64,000 nt of DNA from Asaia sp037151935 (GCF_051628905.1 NZ_CP157575.1:1922001-1986000), one strand, 5' to 3'. Shown: positions 1 through 9,108, counted from the first letter of the stretch. Notes: generated by a model from the letters alone, not told the origin. Translations and numbers: made by a program.

Positions 1-332
1 CGCATCCGCCCCGAATATGGTACGCAGCTTTTCGGCCGGAGCCTGCATGATCTCGTCTGGGGCGCTCAACCCGTTCTGGCGAAAGGTCTCTGTTTCCAGC
101 GTTACCGGCACAACATAATAGCCGCCCTCGGCAAGGGGCATCGTCATCTGCGACAAAACCCCGTTTGTCGCCTTGACGTCTGGTGTGTGATTGACCGGCG
201 GCAGAACGAGAATACTATGGGGCTTCGCAGCCCTGAACGCCGTGTAATCCGGTGCTTTGACCTGTGAAGCACAGGCGGTGACGGCAAGGCCGAGAGCCAT
301 TCCGGCAAGGCGCTTCATGACGGTTACGGATT

Positions 333-336
<4 letters not shown>
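1..336 (-). CDS. DUF799 / GNA1162-family lipoprotein, 3' part missing at window edge
   Basis: Putative outer-membrane lipoprotein of the DUF799 (GNA1162) family; only its first 112 residues lie in the window and the frame stays open to base 1. The start is ATG at 336, overlapping the TGA of the DUF4810 gene as ATGA, which implies translational coupling. A second ATG at 318 (MKRLAG) gives a shorter signal peptide and is possible. The N-terminus is a lipoprotein signal with lipobox LAVTAC, and the mature part has ILVLPPVNHTPDVKA, typical of the family. Together with the DUF4810 and CsgG-like genes upstream it forms a conserved three-gene set that families suggest builds an envelope assembly. 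Its biochemical role is not established. Confidence 0.82.
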
Positions 337-746
<410 letters not shown>

Positions 747-798
747 GATGTAAAAATCCGCTTATTGTTTTTATTGAGCAGGAAAACGGGCAGTGCTT

Positions 799-1461
799 CT
801 AGCGGATCTGTCCCGAATCAACCTGCTGCGCGAAATGGTTCACGGCGTCCTGAATAGCGAGATCGAGGACTTTGCCATTCAGGGTCGAATCATAGGCTGC
901 CGTACTGCCGAACCCGATCACTTCACGATCGGAAAGGCTGTATTCCGCAGCGCCTTCGCTCGTCGCCACGATCTGCGACGTGAGAGGATTGACGATCTGT
1001 AGGCTCACCTTGGCATAGGCAATCTGGCTATGGCCGCGCCCTGCGATGCCGAAAAGCTGCATATCGCCCACTTCCTTGCGACCGAATGCTGTCACATCAC
1101 CAGTCACGAGATATTGTGCGCCCTGGATGGACTGCCCCTGGCGCAGAAAGCCTGCCTCCTGCTTGCCTTCGCTGAGGTTGTCACGATCCATCACCGAAAA
1201 GCGGCCCGATTGCTGCAGACGCGTGAGCATAATGACTCGTGCCTGATTGCCGAGACGATCGATGCCGTCAGAGAAAATGCCATTCATGTAATTGGATCGA
1301 TTGGCGAATTTCCCGGCTGCAATCGGAATACGCGGCCCATTATAAGGCGTCTGCGCCACTTGCGTGGGGGGCACAGGCAGAGTGCGCGACGATTCCGTCG
1401 CACAACCACCCAATAACAGGGCTAACGAGAGCATTCCCGAAACAAATATCTTCACACGCAC
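799..1461 (-). CDS. CsgG/HfaB-family outer-membrane lipoprotein
   Basis: Lipoprotein of 220 aa in the CsgG/HfaB family, whose known members (CsgG of curli, HfaB of the Caulobacter holdfast anchor) are outer-membrane secretion pores or assembly factors. The signal peptide ends in lipobox LLGGC. RSNYMNGIFSDGIDRLG and MLTRLQQSGRFSVMDRDNL match the CsgG-type fold start, and QYLVTGDVTAFG is the family strand motif. The start is GTG at 1461, preceded by AAGAGGG at a spacing of 8-9 nt. It is the first gene of the trio with DUF4810 and DUF799, and no curli subunit gene is visible in the window. The secretion or assembly role is inferred from the family; the cargo is unknown. Confidence 0.87.
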   Translation of the reverse strand: MRVKIFVSGMLSLALLLGGCATESSRTLPVPPTQVAQTPYNGPRIPIAAGKFANRSNYMNGIFSDGIDRLGNQARVIMLTRLQQSGRFSVMDRDNLSEGKQEAGFLRQGQSIQGAQYLVTGDVTAFGRKEVGDMQLFGIAGRGHSQIAYAKVSLQIVNPLTSQIVATSEGAAEYSLSDREVIGFGSTAAYDSTLNGKVLDLAIQDAVNHFAQQVDSGQIR

Positions 1462-1498
1462 CAGAAATACCCTCTTAAATCGTTATTGTTTAGTCAAT

Positions 1499-1529
1499 AT
1501 AATAGAACTTCCTAATATTCTCGTGTCAA
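1499..1529 (-). promoter_or_regulatory. candidate sigma-70 promoter of the CsgG-like operon
   Basis: On the minus strand a perfect -35 TTGACA (1524-1529) and a -10 TATTAT (1499-1504, 5 of 6 consensus) are separated by 19 nt. Transcription would begin about 30 nt before the GTG start at 1461. The spacer is longer than ideal, and the region is AT-rich, so a chance match is possible. Confidence 0.42.
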
Positions 1530-1807
1530 TTTCTTTCCTGATAAAATAGTGAATGAAGGGAGGAAAACCTTTCCAGCTCCAGCTCATTCCCACGAAGAAT
1601 GCACGACGCTCTTTCGGTAAAAACCCATTTTAATAAAAATTTTCCTAAAAATTATCAGTCCAAAAAATATGGAACTTATAAAAAACCTCTGTCTGGAAGG
1701 ATAAATAATTTCCATCTCAGTTCGAATTTACGATGTATACGGAAATTTGTTTATATTGCGTTGTTGTAGTCATATCTAGAACGACATTTTTCATGTATAC
1801 TTTCTTA

Positions 1808-2812
1808 ATGCTCGAGAATGTAAGAAAATATTGCCACGAGACCTTTGGAAGATCGCTGGTCCTTACGGGTCGCCCTTCCGCCTCGCATCATGATTTCGCC
1901 ATTCTGCGTCACGACTCGCTCTATACCCAGAGTGGCGTCCTGATCGAAAATTCGACCTATTGCGCCGGTGAAAACGTAGAGGGTGCTTTCAATTACCATG
2001 TCTATGCGCCTCGCATGATCGCGCCCGATGTGGCGACTGAAGAAGGGCCGTCAGATTGCTTCTGGCTCGGCTATTTCCATGATCATTTCGGGCATTTTCT
2101 GACCAGCACGTTACAACGTCTCTGGCATCTGCCCGCTCACAAACGACATTATGCTGGTTACATTGCCCCGCATTGTGGCGGTCGCGATGACGAAAACGGT
2201 TTTATCGCCGGAATATTCGACAGCCTGAAAATCGAGCGGCGCGCCATCCTTCAGGTTCCCGAAAATACAATCCTCAGAAGCATTGTCATCGCCGAGCCCG
2301 CTTTCGTAGAGAACTCCCATTGCTACCGGATCTGGGGCAGTTTCATGCGCGATCTTGGCCGCAGTATCCTTGGCACAAGACGCAAGCCGCCAGAAAAGCG
2401 ACCAATATTTCTCTCACGCAGCCAGACCCGCTCAGCCACACGCTGCTATGAGGGAGAAGAAACGCTTTCCCAGCTACTATCGAATTTCGGTATCGAGACC
2501 TGCCATCCGGAAAGCCTCTCCCTCAAAGAGCAACTGACCCTGTGGGACAGTCATTCCGTCTTCATTGGCTTCTCCGGCTCTGCATTCATGAATGCCGCCT
2601 TTTTCGACAACAAGACGATCATCATCCTCAACCATGACGGCTATATCTTCGGCACCCAGCGCATGATCGACGCCATCGCGCACAACAAGGCGCTCTATCT
2701 TGAAGTCGATTTGTTCCTCGCGAAAGAGTGCAGCGTCTCGCATCGCTATCGCATTACAGAGCCCGAAGCGCTGACCGCTGAAATCATCCGGGCGGTGCGC
2801 TGTCTCGCATGA
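1808..2812 (+). CDS. GT61-family glycosyltransferase
   Basis: Glycosyltransferase of family GT61 (old name DUF563), expected to add a sugar during surface polysaccharide synthesis; donor and acceptor cannot be told. FLSRSQTRSATR near the middle and FIGFSGSAFMNAAFFDN in the C-terminal half are the family's recognisable segments, with WLGYFHDHFGHFLTS earlier as the first conserved block. The start is uncertain. ATGs at 1733, 1793 and 1808 are in frame and none has a good ribosome-binding site; 1808 (MLENVRKYC) is chosen because the extra codons are AT-rich and hydrophobic. The 270 bp before the gene are strikingly AT-rich compared with neighbours, which may reflect transfer. It faces the envelope operon tail to tail across 39 bp. 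Confidence 0.82.
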   Translation: MLENVRKYCHETFGRSLVLTGRPSASHHDFAILRHDSLYTQSGVLIENSTYCAGENVEGAFNYHVYAPRMIAPDVATEEGPSDCFWLGYFHDHFGHFLTSTLQRLWHLPAHKRHYAGYIAPHCGGRDDENGFIAGIFDSLKIERRAILQVPENTILRSIVIAEPAFVENSHCYRIWGSFMRDLGRSILGTRRKPPEKRPIFLSRSQTRSATRCYEGEETLSQLLSNFGIETCHPESLSLKEQLTLWDSHSVFIGFSGSAFMNAAFFDNKTIIILNHDGYIFGTQRMIDAIAHNKALYLEVDLFLAKECSVSHRYRITEPEALTAEIIRAVRCLA

Positions 2813-2851
2813 AGCGCGCACCGTGCCGGCTGACCGATGCTGACATCCAGC

Positions 2852-3781
2852 CTATTTCTTCGCGGCAGGCTTTTCTTCTGGTAACGGCTTGTGGTCGCGC
2901 CCCGAATAATTGGTGATGATCTGATGCACCCCCCCTGCCGCCTCGGAAGCAGCGGCCATAGCCACATCGCCCCAAGGTCCGTCAAGTGAATGCGCGTCGA
3001 TATCATGAAGCTGAGTGGCAGCCCCAGCTTCCTTGCCGTCGGCAGCCACCGTCCGCCATGAAATCTCGATATGCTGGCTTGGATGGCCTGTCATCCCCGC
3101 AGGGCCATCGGTCAGGGTCACGATTGCCTCGACGCTGTAATCGGCGTCCTTGGGCGTGCTCTGCAACTGGTCGTGCTGGTCAGGAAAGCTCGCGATGAAG
3201 GCGCGGGCCAGCGAGACATTCCCGTCACCGGGGGCGCCCTTCACCCCCTTGAAATACACCTTGGCGGGGCGACGCTTGAGGCTGTGCGGGTCAGCCTGCA
3301 TCATTGCGGCCTGAATGCCGGTCAGAACCGAGCTAATCTGCGGCGCCGATGCTGCAGCCAGAGAGGAAAGAACAGGCTTTTCCCCCTGAGCCCAGACGGA
3401 GGCCGGAATGGGCGCAGCATCCCAATGGCCGCGCGCCTCGCCAGTGGGCATCATCACCACATAATGCGGCGTCACATCACCACCCTGCATGGTGGCAGAA
3501 AGCTTGAGCCACCAGTCGCCGGGTTTTGCTGGCTGGGCCACGGCGGGAAGCGACTGCTCAACCAGTTGGGTCGCCACCTCTCTCGCCCAGAGCGCCGAGG
3601 CCGTATTGTCGAGCAGGGAGTCGGGTGGTGTCGGCACGGCGAGGCGGGGCGGCGGTGTGGTGAGCGCCAGACGGCGCCCTTCAGGTCCAGGATCGCCGAA
3701 AGGGCGCGGCATCTCCACGCACCCAGCCAGCAGCGTCATAGTGCCGACCAGACCGACAATTTTTCTCAAGGCGCGCTTCAT
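2852..3781 (-). CDS. putative lipoprotein, function unknown
   Basis: A 309-residue exported protein that I do not recognise beyond its lipoprotein signal: MKRALRKIVGLVGTMTLLAGC has a basic start, hydrophobic core and lipobox LAGC. The body is soluble, with a charged, Lys-rich C-terminus. The start is ATG at 3781, overlapping the TGA of pgeF by 4 nt (ATGA); a longer open frame to 3943 is only the shadow of pgeF. It is the last gene of hldD-lgt-pgeF-lipoprotein, so it is co-expressed with Lgt, the enzyme that lipidates it. It may bind or process envelope polymers, but nothing in the sequence shows this. Confidence 0.75.
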   Translation of the reverse strand: MKRALRKIVGLVGTMTLLAGCVEMPRPFGDPGPEGRRLALTTPPPRLAVPTPPDSLLDNTASALWAREVATQLVEQSLPAVAQPAKPGDWWLKLSATMQGGDVTPHYVVMMPTGEARGHWDAAPIPASVWAQGEKPVLSSLAAASAPQISSVLTGIQAAMMQADPHSLKRRPAKVYFKGVKGAPGDGNVSLARAFIASFPDQHDQLQSTPKDADYSVEAIVTLTDGPAGMTGHPSQHIEISWRTVAADGKEAGAATQLHDIDAHSLDGPWGDVAMAAASEAAGGVHQIITNYSGRDHKPLPEEKPAAKK

Positions 3782-4572
3782 GAATGGACTCCAGCGCGAA
3801 TGGCAGAGATCTGATGGCCGATGGCACCGCCGCCTGCGAGGGTGCGGCGACGATGGCTGAAAAAGCGCCTGACATCGACGCGCGTATCGAGCCCGATCAT
3901 GGAAAGATGACGGAGCCCGGCACGATGCAGCCTGTGCAGGCAATAACCAGGCATATCGAAAAAAAAATACCCTTCGCGCAAGGCGGGCATGAAGAAATGC
4001 CCCGCTTCGGGCGAGGCATCGAGAACGGTGTCGCGCATCTCCGGTCCGACTTCATAGCTTTCCTGCCGGATACAGGGCCCGATACTGGCCACGACATCTC
4101 CAGCGCCCAGAGCGGACATGGCCGAGAGTGTTGCCTCAAGCACGCCGCCAACAGCCCCGCGCCACCCCGCATGAGCGGCTCCCACGACGCGGCCATCGAG
4201 GCTCGCAAACAGAACTGGCCCGCAGTCGGCGGTGATGACGCCAAGCGCCAGATCGTCCCGATCTGTCACCAGCGCATCTGCCTTTGGGCCGCGTCCTGTC
4301 TGCCAGACAGGCGTTTTATGCGTCAACGTCACGACATCGGCGGAGTGGGTTTGCGTCAGACCGAGCAGGGAGGGCGCCTCGACACCGAGAAATCGGGCAA
4401 CGCGGCCCCGGTTCTCGGCGACGTTTTCCGGCCGGTCAGCAGAGGCCAGAGAACAGTTGAGCGAATTGAACGGACTGGGCGAGACACCGCCCAATCGGGT
4501 GAAAAAGCCATGGCGCAGAAAGGCCAGAGAATCGGCCTGGATCACCCAGCCGCGCGGCGCCTGATCAGCCAT
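3778..4572 (-). CDS. pgeF: peptidoglycan editing factor PgeF (laccase-fold, YfiH)
   Basis: Member of the Cu-oxidase_4 / YfiH family (264 aa). Family members act as polyphenol oxidases or purine-nucleoside phosphorylases, and E. coli PgeF corrects mis-incorporated residues in peptidoglycan precursors. Family blocks visible are LTQTHSADVV, ADALVTDRDDLALGVITADCGPV (split here by family convention into the ADAL and TADC motifs), AHAGWRGAVGG and SIGPCIRQESYEVG, holding the His and Cys ligands. The start ATG at 4572 overlaps the lgt stop by 8 nt; the longer frame to 4614 runs into lgt. It is third in the envelope operon, and the reaction in this organism is inferred from the family. Confidence 0.9.
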   Translation of the reverse strand: MADQAPRGWVIQADSLAFLRHGFFTRLGGVSPSPFNSLNCSLASADRPENVAENRGRVARFLGVEAPSLLGLTQTHSADVVTLTHKTPVWQTGRGPKADALVTDRDDLALGVITADCGPVLFASLDGRVVGAAHAGWRGAVGGVLEATLSAMSALGAGDVVASIGPCIRQESYEVGPEMRDTVLDASPEAGHFFMPALREGYFFFDMPGYCLHRLHRAGLRHLSMIGLDTRVDVRRFFSHRRRTLAGGGAIGHQISAIRAGVHS

Positions 4573-5398
4573 AGGCCTTTTCTCCCTCGATCGTATGCGG
4601 GTGGCGTACGCCATAGGCCATGAGCCAAAGCCCGGCCAGCGCCATCGGGATGCAGAGCACCTGCCCCATGGTCACGCCAAAAGGCAGAAAGCCGATAAAC
4701 GCATCGGGTTCACGAAACAGCTCGCAGAAGCTGCGCGCAACGGCATAGCCAAACAGAAACAGACCCGACAGGAAGCCGTAACGCATGCGCACCCAGGGGC
4801 GGCTCGCGGCAACCAGCATGACGCTGAGCAACAAGAGCCCCTCAGTCAGCGCCTCGTAAAGCTGAGAGGGATGACGGGCCACCGGCCCCCCTGTGGGAAA
4901 CACCATCGCCCAAGGCAGCCAGTCCGGCGCAGGGCGCCCCCACAACTCGCCATTGATGAAATTTGCGCAGCGCCCAAGCCCGAGACCGAGCGGCACGACG
5001 ATGGTGATGCGATCGGAGAAGGAGAGAAAGCTAAGCCCGTTGCGCCAGGTAAACCAGGCAAGCGCCAGAATTACGCCCAGCGCACCGCCATGAAATGACA
5101 TGCCGCCCTGCCAGACCTCGATAATGTAAAGCGGATGGGTAAGATAAAAGCCCGGCTTGTAGAACAGGATATAACCCAGCCGCCCACCCAGCACGACACC
5201 GAGCATGGCCCAGAACGCGAAATCATCTACCTGCTCGCGCGTGGCCGCCCGAGGCGCCAGACCGCAGAGACGGACGGCAATTTTCCAGCCGATCAGAATC
5301 GAGAGAATATAGGCCAGCGCATACCAGTGCACGGCCAGCGGCCCCAGATGAACGGCAATCGGATCGAACTGGGGCAGGATGATCGGGTGGGATTGCAT
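4565..5398 (-). CDS. lgt: prolipoprotein diacylglyceryl transferase
   Basis: Inner-membrane enzyme (277 aa) that moves a diacylglyceryl group from phosphatidylglycerol onto the lipobox cysteine of prolipoproteins, the first step of lipoprotein maturation. About seven hydrophobic segments are visible. The Lgt signature GRCANFINGELWGRP is present, with the catalytic-site HGG and the ARHPSQLYEA motif near residue 190. GGRLGYILFY also matches the family. The length fits the usual 260-290. The start ATG at 5398 is 8 nt after the hldD stop. It is co-transcribed with pgeF and a lipoprotein gene, a logical substrate of the same enzyme. Confidence 0.97.
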   Translation of the reverse strand: MQSHPIILPQFDPIAVHLGPLAVHWYALAYILSILIGWKIAVRLCGLAPRAATREQVDDFAFWAMLGVVLGGRLGYILFYKPGFYLTHPLYIIEVWQGGMSFHGGALGVILALAWFTWRNGLSFLSFSDRITIVVPLGLGLGRCANFINGELWGRPAPDWLPWAMVFPTGGPVARHPSQLYEALTEGLLLLSVMLVAASRPWVRMRYGFLSGLFLFGYAVARSFCELFREPDAFIGFLPFGVTMGQVLCIPMALAGLWLMAYGVRHPHTIEGEKAYG

Positions 5399-5406
5399 GG
5401 CTGACT

Positions 5407-6387
5407 TTACAGATAGGGGTCGGGCGTCGCGAGATAATCGCGCACATAGCGGCTGATGCCGTCTTCGAGTGATGTAACGGGGCGGTCATACCCGGCTTCC
5501 CGCAGCCGCGTCATATCGGCGCAGGTGTAGGACTGATACTGCCCCTGCAGCGCTTCGGGCATATCGATGAACTCGATGCGGCGGGGTACACCGGCAGCAT
5601 CGCAGACAGCATTGGCGAGATCGACATAAGTTCGGGCCTGACCCGTGCCGCAATTGAACAACCCGCTCACTTCGGGATGGTCGTAGAGCCAGAGCATGAT
5701 CTCGATCAGATCGCCCACCCAGATGAAATCGCGTGCCTGGGCACCGTCCTCCAGATCGGGACGGTCAGAACGGAAAAGCCGAGCGGGCGCACCGCGCATC
5801 ACCTCGTCATATTTCACCTTAACGACGGAGATCATCGACCCCTTATGATATTCGTTGGGGCCATAGACATTGAAGAATTTGAGCCCGGCCCATTGGCGCG
5901 GCATCAACCCACCGGAGGCGAGGCGGGAAAGCAGATGCTGGTCGAAAACATGTTTCGACCAGCCATAGAGGTTCAGCGGCTTCAGCGAAGACAACGAGGC
6001 AGGCGCGTCGGAAAACTGCTCGGGCCGATCGGCCGCACCATAGGTCGCTGCGGAAGAAGCATAGATAAACGGCACATCGCGCACGGCGCACCACTCGAGC
6101 AGCGTCTCGGAGAGCTCGACATTCGTACGCCATACCAGATCGCCATCACGCGCCGTGGTGCTGCTGATCGCCCCCATGTGAAAGACAGCGCGTATATCGG
6201 TCGAGTTCGACAGAAACGTCTCGAGCGCGTCAGGATCGATCAGCAGGTCGGGCGGATGCTTGGCAAGATTACGCCATTTTCCCTGGTCACGAAGGCGGTC
6301 CACAACCGCGACAACCTCGCCCCGCGCCTTGAGCGCTGCGACCAGGCACGAACCAATAAATCCGGCGCCGCCGGTGACGATCATCAT
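5407..6387 (-). CDS. hldD: ADP-L-glycero-D-manno-heptose 6-epimerase
   Basis: Short-chain-type sugar nucleotide epimerase (326 aa) that converts ADP-D-glycero- to ADP-L-glycero-D-manno-heptose for the lipopolysaccharide inner core. The NAD(P)-binding TGGAGFIGS is at residues 5-13, the active-site YGWSK and SSAATYG blocks follow, and FNVYGPNEYHKG identifies the HldD group. The start is ATG at 6387 (MMIVTGG); the much longer frame to 6759 is an artefact that lies antisense to ubiK. It heads the operon hldD-lgt-pgeF-lipoprotein, all with short gaps or overlaps. The rest of the heptose pathway is not in the window. Confidence 0.93.
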   Translation of the reverse strand: MMIVTGGAGFIGSCLVAALKARGEVVAVVDRLRDQGKWRNLAKHPPDLLIDPDALETFLSNSTDIRAVFHMGAISSTTARDGDLVWRTNVELSETLLEWCAVRDVPFIYASSAATYGAADRPEQFSDAPASLSSLKPLNLYGWSKHVFDQHLLSRLASGGLMPRQWAGLKFFNVYGPNEYHKGSMISVVKVKYDEVMRGAPARLFRSDRPDLEDGAQARDFIWVGDLIEIMLWLYDHPEVSGLFNCGTGQARTYVDLANAVCDAAGVPRRIEFIDMPEALQGQYQSYTCADMTRLREAGYDRPVTSLEDGISRYVRDYLATPDPYL

Positions 6388-6593
6388 GGAACCTGTATAA
6401 GACGCCGCAACGCAACCTCCAAGCCACACCGGCCGGAGAAAAACGCGGCGCGGGCATCCGTATCGGGCCTTGCTGCGTTGCTCTTGGCAGAGGTGAGAGT
6501 CAGTCTGGGCACAGCTTGGCCCCGGCTGAACGCACGGGGGCCTCATAACCGCCCGGTCGCCAGACCGGACGTCAGGACAGCAAGGAAACCGCC

Positions 6594-6878
6594 ATGGCAG
6601 ACCGGCCCCGTTTTTTCGATGATCTCGCAGGCGCCGCCGGAGGCGCGTTTTCGGCTCTGACAGGGCTGCGTGAAGAGCTGCACGCCGTGGTGCGCGCGCG
6701 CATCGACGAGGTTCTCTCCTCGCTCGATCTGGTGCGACGCGACGAGCTCGACGTGGCACGCGAACTCGCTACGCGCGCCCGCATGGCACAGGAAGATGCC
6801 GATGCCCGCCTCGCCCGCATCGAGGAGCGCCTGGCCGATCTCGAAAAAGCCGTCACGGCTCCGACACCTCACTCGTGA
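6594..6878 (+). CDS. ubiK: UbiK-family ubiquinone biosynthesis accessory factor
   Basis: Small protein (94 aa) of the BMFP/UbiK family (DUF526), which in E. coli binds lipids and assists the Ubi complex that hydroxylates ubiquinone precursors. It opens with DDLAGAAGGAFSALTGLREE, an amphipathic membrane-fusing type of segment. It ends with a heptad-patterned coiled coil (RMAQEDADARLARIEERL) that would trimerise. The start ATG at 6594 has AAGGAAA seven nt before it. It is transcribed away from hldD. A COQ9-like gene lies 1.5 kb downstream, which supports a ubiquinone link, but the gene may also act in membrane organisation. Confidence 0.85.
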   Translation: MADRPRFFDDLAGAAGGAFSALTGLREELHAVVRARIDEVLSSLDLVRRDELDVARELATRARMAQEDADARLARIEERLADLEKAVTAPTPHS

Positions 6879-7036
6879 CGACCTCGAATGTCTGCGTCCT
6901 TGCAACCGGGGCCGGGCATCCGTAACGTGACCTGATATGACGATTCGCGGTCGGAATTCCGCGAGTTTTCATATCGTTGCAGACATCCTGATGCGCGTCG
7001 TTTCGTGCCGCGCATCACCGGCCCAGGGAGTCCCGA

Positions 7037-7543
7037 ATGCCTGCTCTTTCCTTCTCCTCTTCTTCGCATCAGGATACTAATCCGCTCGACGTCATGGAGC
7101 AGATCGTCTGCGGTCATGACTGGGCGTTCGACCGCCGTACCGAATCGGAAATGGCTGCCGAAGCGCCGGGCAAATGGTGCGATTACGGGCTCTATTTTTC
7201 ATGGTCGCGCGAGATCGCCGCCATGAATTTCACCTGCACCTTCGACCTGCGGGCTCCCGCCAATCGCCGCAAGGCTCTCTACGAACTCATCGCGCTCGCC
7301 AATGAGCGTCTCTGGATCGGCCATTTCAGCCTCGATCTGGAGACCGGCACGCCGGTTTTCCGGCACTCGGTCCTGCTGCGCGGCGCGACCAGCCTTGCCG
7401 CTGAAAGCATGGAAGACATGATCGATATCGCCATCACGGAATGCGAGCGGTTCTACCCCGCGTTCCAGTTCACGCTCTGGAGCGGCAAGACGCCCACCGA
7501 AGCGCTCGAAGCCGCCATGCTCGATTGTGTGGGTGAAGCATGA
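7037..7543 (+). CDS. YbjN domain protein
   Basis: A 168-residue cytosolic protein of the YbjN family (CesT-chaperone-like fold), with WCDYGLYFSW and NERLWIGHFSLD as recognisable segments. In other bacteria YbjN affects motility and stress phenotypes, and in alphaproteobacteria it commonly lies beside proC as it does here. The start ATG at 7037 is preceded by AGGGAG at a good spacing. The stop overlaps the proC start as ATGA, so the two are translationally coupled. The molecular function is not known, and a chaperone-like role for ProC or another partner is only a guess from coupling. Confidence 0.88.
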   Translation: MPALSFSSSSHQDTNPLDVMEQIVCGHDWAFDRRTESEMAAEAPGKWCDYGLYFSWSREIAAMNFTCTFDLRAPANRRKALYELIALANERLWIGHFSLDLETGTPVFRHSVLLRGATSLAAESMEDMIDIAITECERFYPAFQFTLWSGKTPTEALEAAMLDCVGEA

Positions 7544-8334
7544 GCCTGCCTTCTCTTCTGCTCGTAGGCTGCGGCAAGATGGGCGGCGCTCTCTGGCAGG
7601 GCTGGCTTGATCAGGGTGTCGCCCCTTCGGTCATTCTCGACCGAAGCTGCGCCGCCCCACCCGCCCCTCATCATCTGGCGCGTGTGGCCAGCGAGATTCC
7701 TGCCGATTTCAGGCCGGATATCATCATTCTGGCGGTCAAACCTGCCGGGATGGAAGAGGCGCTCGCCTCGCTGCGCCCATATCTCGACGGGGCCATCATC
7801 ATCTCGATGCTGGCCGCCCGTACTATCGAGAGTCTGAGCGCCGCCTGTGGGGGCGCCAGCACGAAGATCGTGCGCGCCATGCCCAACACCCCGGCGGCCA
7901 TCGGCAAGGGTGTGACAGGCGTGGTCAGTCACGATCTAGACGATAAAGGACGAACGCTCTGCACGGCCCTGCTCTCCGCAGTGGGTGACGTCGCCTGGGT
8001 GGAGAGCGAAGCCCAGCTTGAGGCGCTGACACCTATCTCGGGCTGCGGTCCGGCCTATGTCTTTCTTCTGGCCGAATTGCTGGAGAAAGAGGCTCTACGT
8101 GTCGGCCTCCCTCTAGAGACGGCACGCCTCATTGCGCGTGGCACAGTCTCGGGCGCGGGCGCCCTGATTGCGGCATCGGAAGAGGAAAGCGCCACCCTGC
8201 GCAAAAACGTCACGAGCCCCAACGGCGTTACCGCCAAGGCGCTCGACGTGCTCATGGCACCGCAGGCCTGGCCCGAAGCCATGACGAAAGCCGTCGATCA
8301 GGCCATGGCACGCGCGAAAGAGATGGCCTCCTGA
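7540..8334 (+). CDS. proC: pyrroline-5-carboxylate reductase
   Basis: NAD(P)H-dependent enzyme (264 aa) that reduces 1-pyrroline-5-carboxylate to L-proline, the last step of proline synthesis. The Rossmann motif VGCGKMGGALWQG is at residues 8-20. IVRAMPNTPAAIGKG and the C-terminal signature ALTPISGCGPAYVFLLAE followed by TVSGAGAL are diagnostic of the family. The length is normal. Its ATG overlaps the ybjN stop (ATGA). No proA or proB gene lies nearby, so only this step is local. Confidence 0.96.
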   Translation: MSLPSLLLVGCGKMGGALWQGWLDQGVAPSVILDRSCAAPPAPHHLARVASEIPADFRPDIIILAVKPAGMEEALASLRPYLDGAIIISMLAARTIESLSAACGGASTKIVRAMPNTPAAIGKGVTGVVSHDLDDKGRTLCTALLSAVGDVAWVESEAQLEALTPISGCGPAYVFLLAELLEKEALRVGLPLETARLIARGTVSGAGALIAASEEESATLRKNVTSPNGVTAKALDVLMAPQAWPEAMTKAVDQAMARAKEMAS

Positions 8335-8423
8335 CAGGAAAACCCGGCCTCTGAACCTGTCATTCGATTGTCATGACGCCCTCATAGGGTATGATCGGGC
8401 GCAGAAAGACTAGGGACAGGTTC

Positions 8424-9062
8424 ATGACGGAAATCGATCGCGAAGAGTTTGATCTGGCACTTCTGGAGGCAGGCTTCGCCCTTGCCGCTGAAAAGGGCTG
8501 GCATCGTTTCTCGCTGGTAGAGGCCGCGCATCGGGCCGGTCTCGCCGTCGATGAGGTGCGCGGTCGCTTTGCATTCCGCCACAGCCTGTTGCTGCGCCTG
8601 GGTCGTCTGGCCGATGAATCGGCCTTTCGCGATGACGGGTTGAACGGCTCGGTGCGTGAGCGCGTCTTCGATCTCTTCATGCGGCGCTTCGACGTGTTCC
8701 AGCAATATCGCGAAGGCATTCGCGCCGTGCTTCAGGCCCTGCCTACCGATCCGGGACTGGCCGTTATTCTTGGCGCTGCCACACTCGATACGATGCGCTG
8801 GATGGCCGATCTCGGCGGCGTGGATCGCAGCGGGCTCAGCGGGGCCATGCGCCTGAACGGGCTCGTGGGTGTCTGGGGCTTTGCCCTGCGCGCGTGGGAG
8901 AAGGATGAAAGCCCCGATCTGTCGCAGACCATGGCGGCCCTAGATCAGGCGCTGGACAAGGCCGAGCGTTTCGGCGCCCTCAAGCCCTCGCCCGATCGCC
9001 TGATGGAAGACGCAACCCGCCATACGGGCGTCGCCGATCATTCACTCGAACTCGAAACATAA
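8424..9062 (+). CDS. COQ9-family / TetR-like protein
   Basis: Protein of 212 aa matching the COQ9 family, which has a TetR-like fold and binds lipids or isoprenes to help ubiquinone hydroxylation. The N-terminus (FALAAEKGWHRFSLVEAAHR) resembles a TetR helix-turn-helix, and GLNGSVRERVFDLFMRRFD is followed by RYEG-type helices; AATLDTMRWMADLGG is COQ9-like. The start ATG at 8424 has AGGGACAGG before it. Whether it retains DNA binding is unclear, so a TetR regulator is the alternative. The nearby ubiK gene favours a ubiquinone role. A 6-bp hairpin at 9073-9088 follows the stop. Confidence 0.72.
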   Translation: MTEIDREEFDLALLEAGFALAAEKGWHRFSLVEAAHRAGLAVDEVRGRFAFRHSLLLRLGRLADESAFRDDGLNGSVRERVFDLFMRRFDVFQQYREGIRAVLQALPTDPGLAVILGAATLDTMRWMADLGGVDRSGLSGAMRLNGLVGVWGFALRAWEKDESPDLSQTMAALDQALDKAERFGALKPSPDRLMEDATRHTGVADHSLELET

Positions 9063-9072
9063 TGGCTTTACG

Positions 9073-9088
9073 TCTGCCGAGAGGCAGA
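9073..9088 (+). terminator. short hairpin after the COQ9-like gene
   Basis: TCTGCC and GGCAGA flank a GAGA loop just after the stop codon and are followed by TTAAAA. The stem is short and the T run is missing, so this is a weak terminator at best, or a processing site ahead of tRNA-Gln. Confidence 0.35.
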
Positions 9089-9108
9089 TTAAAAGCCCTG
9101 TCACGCAA

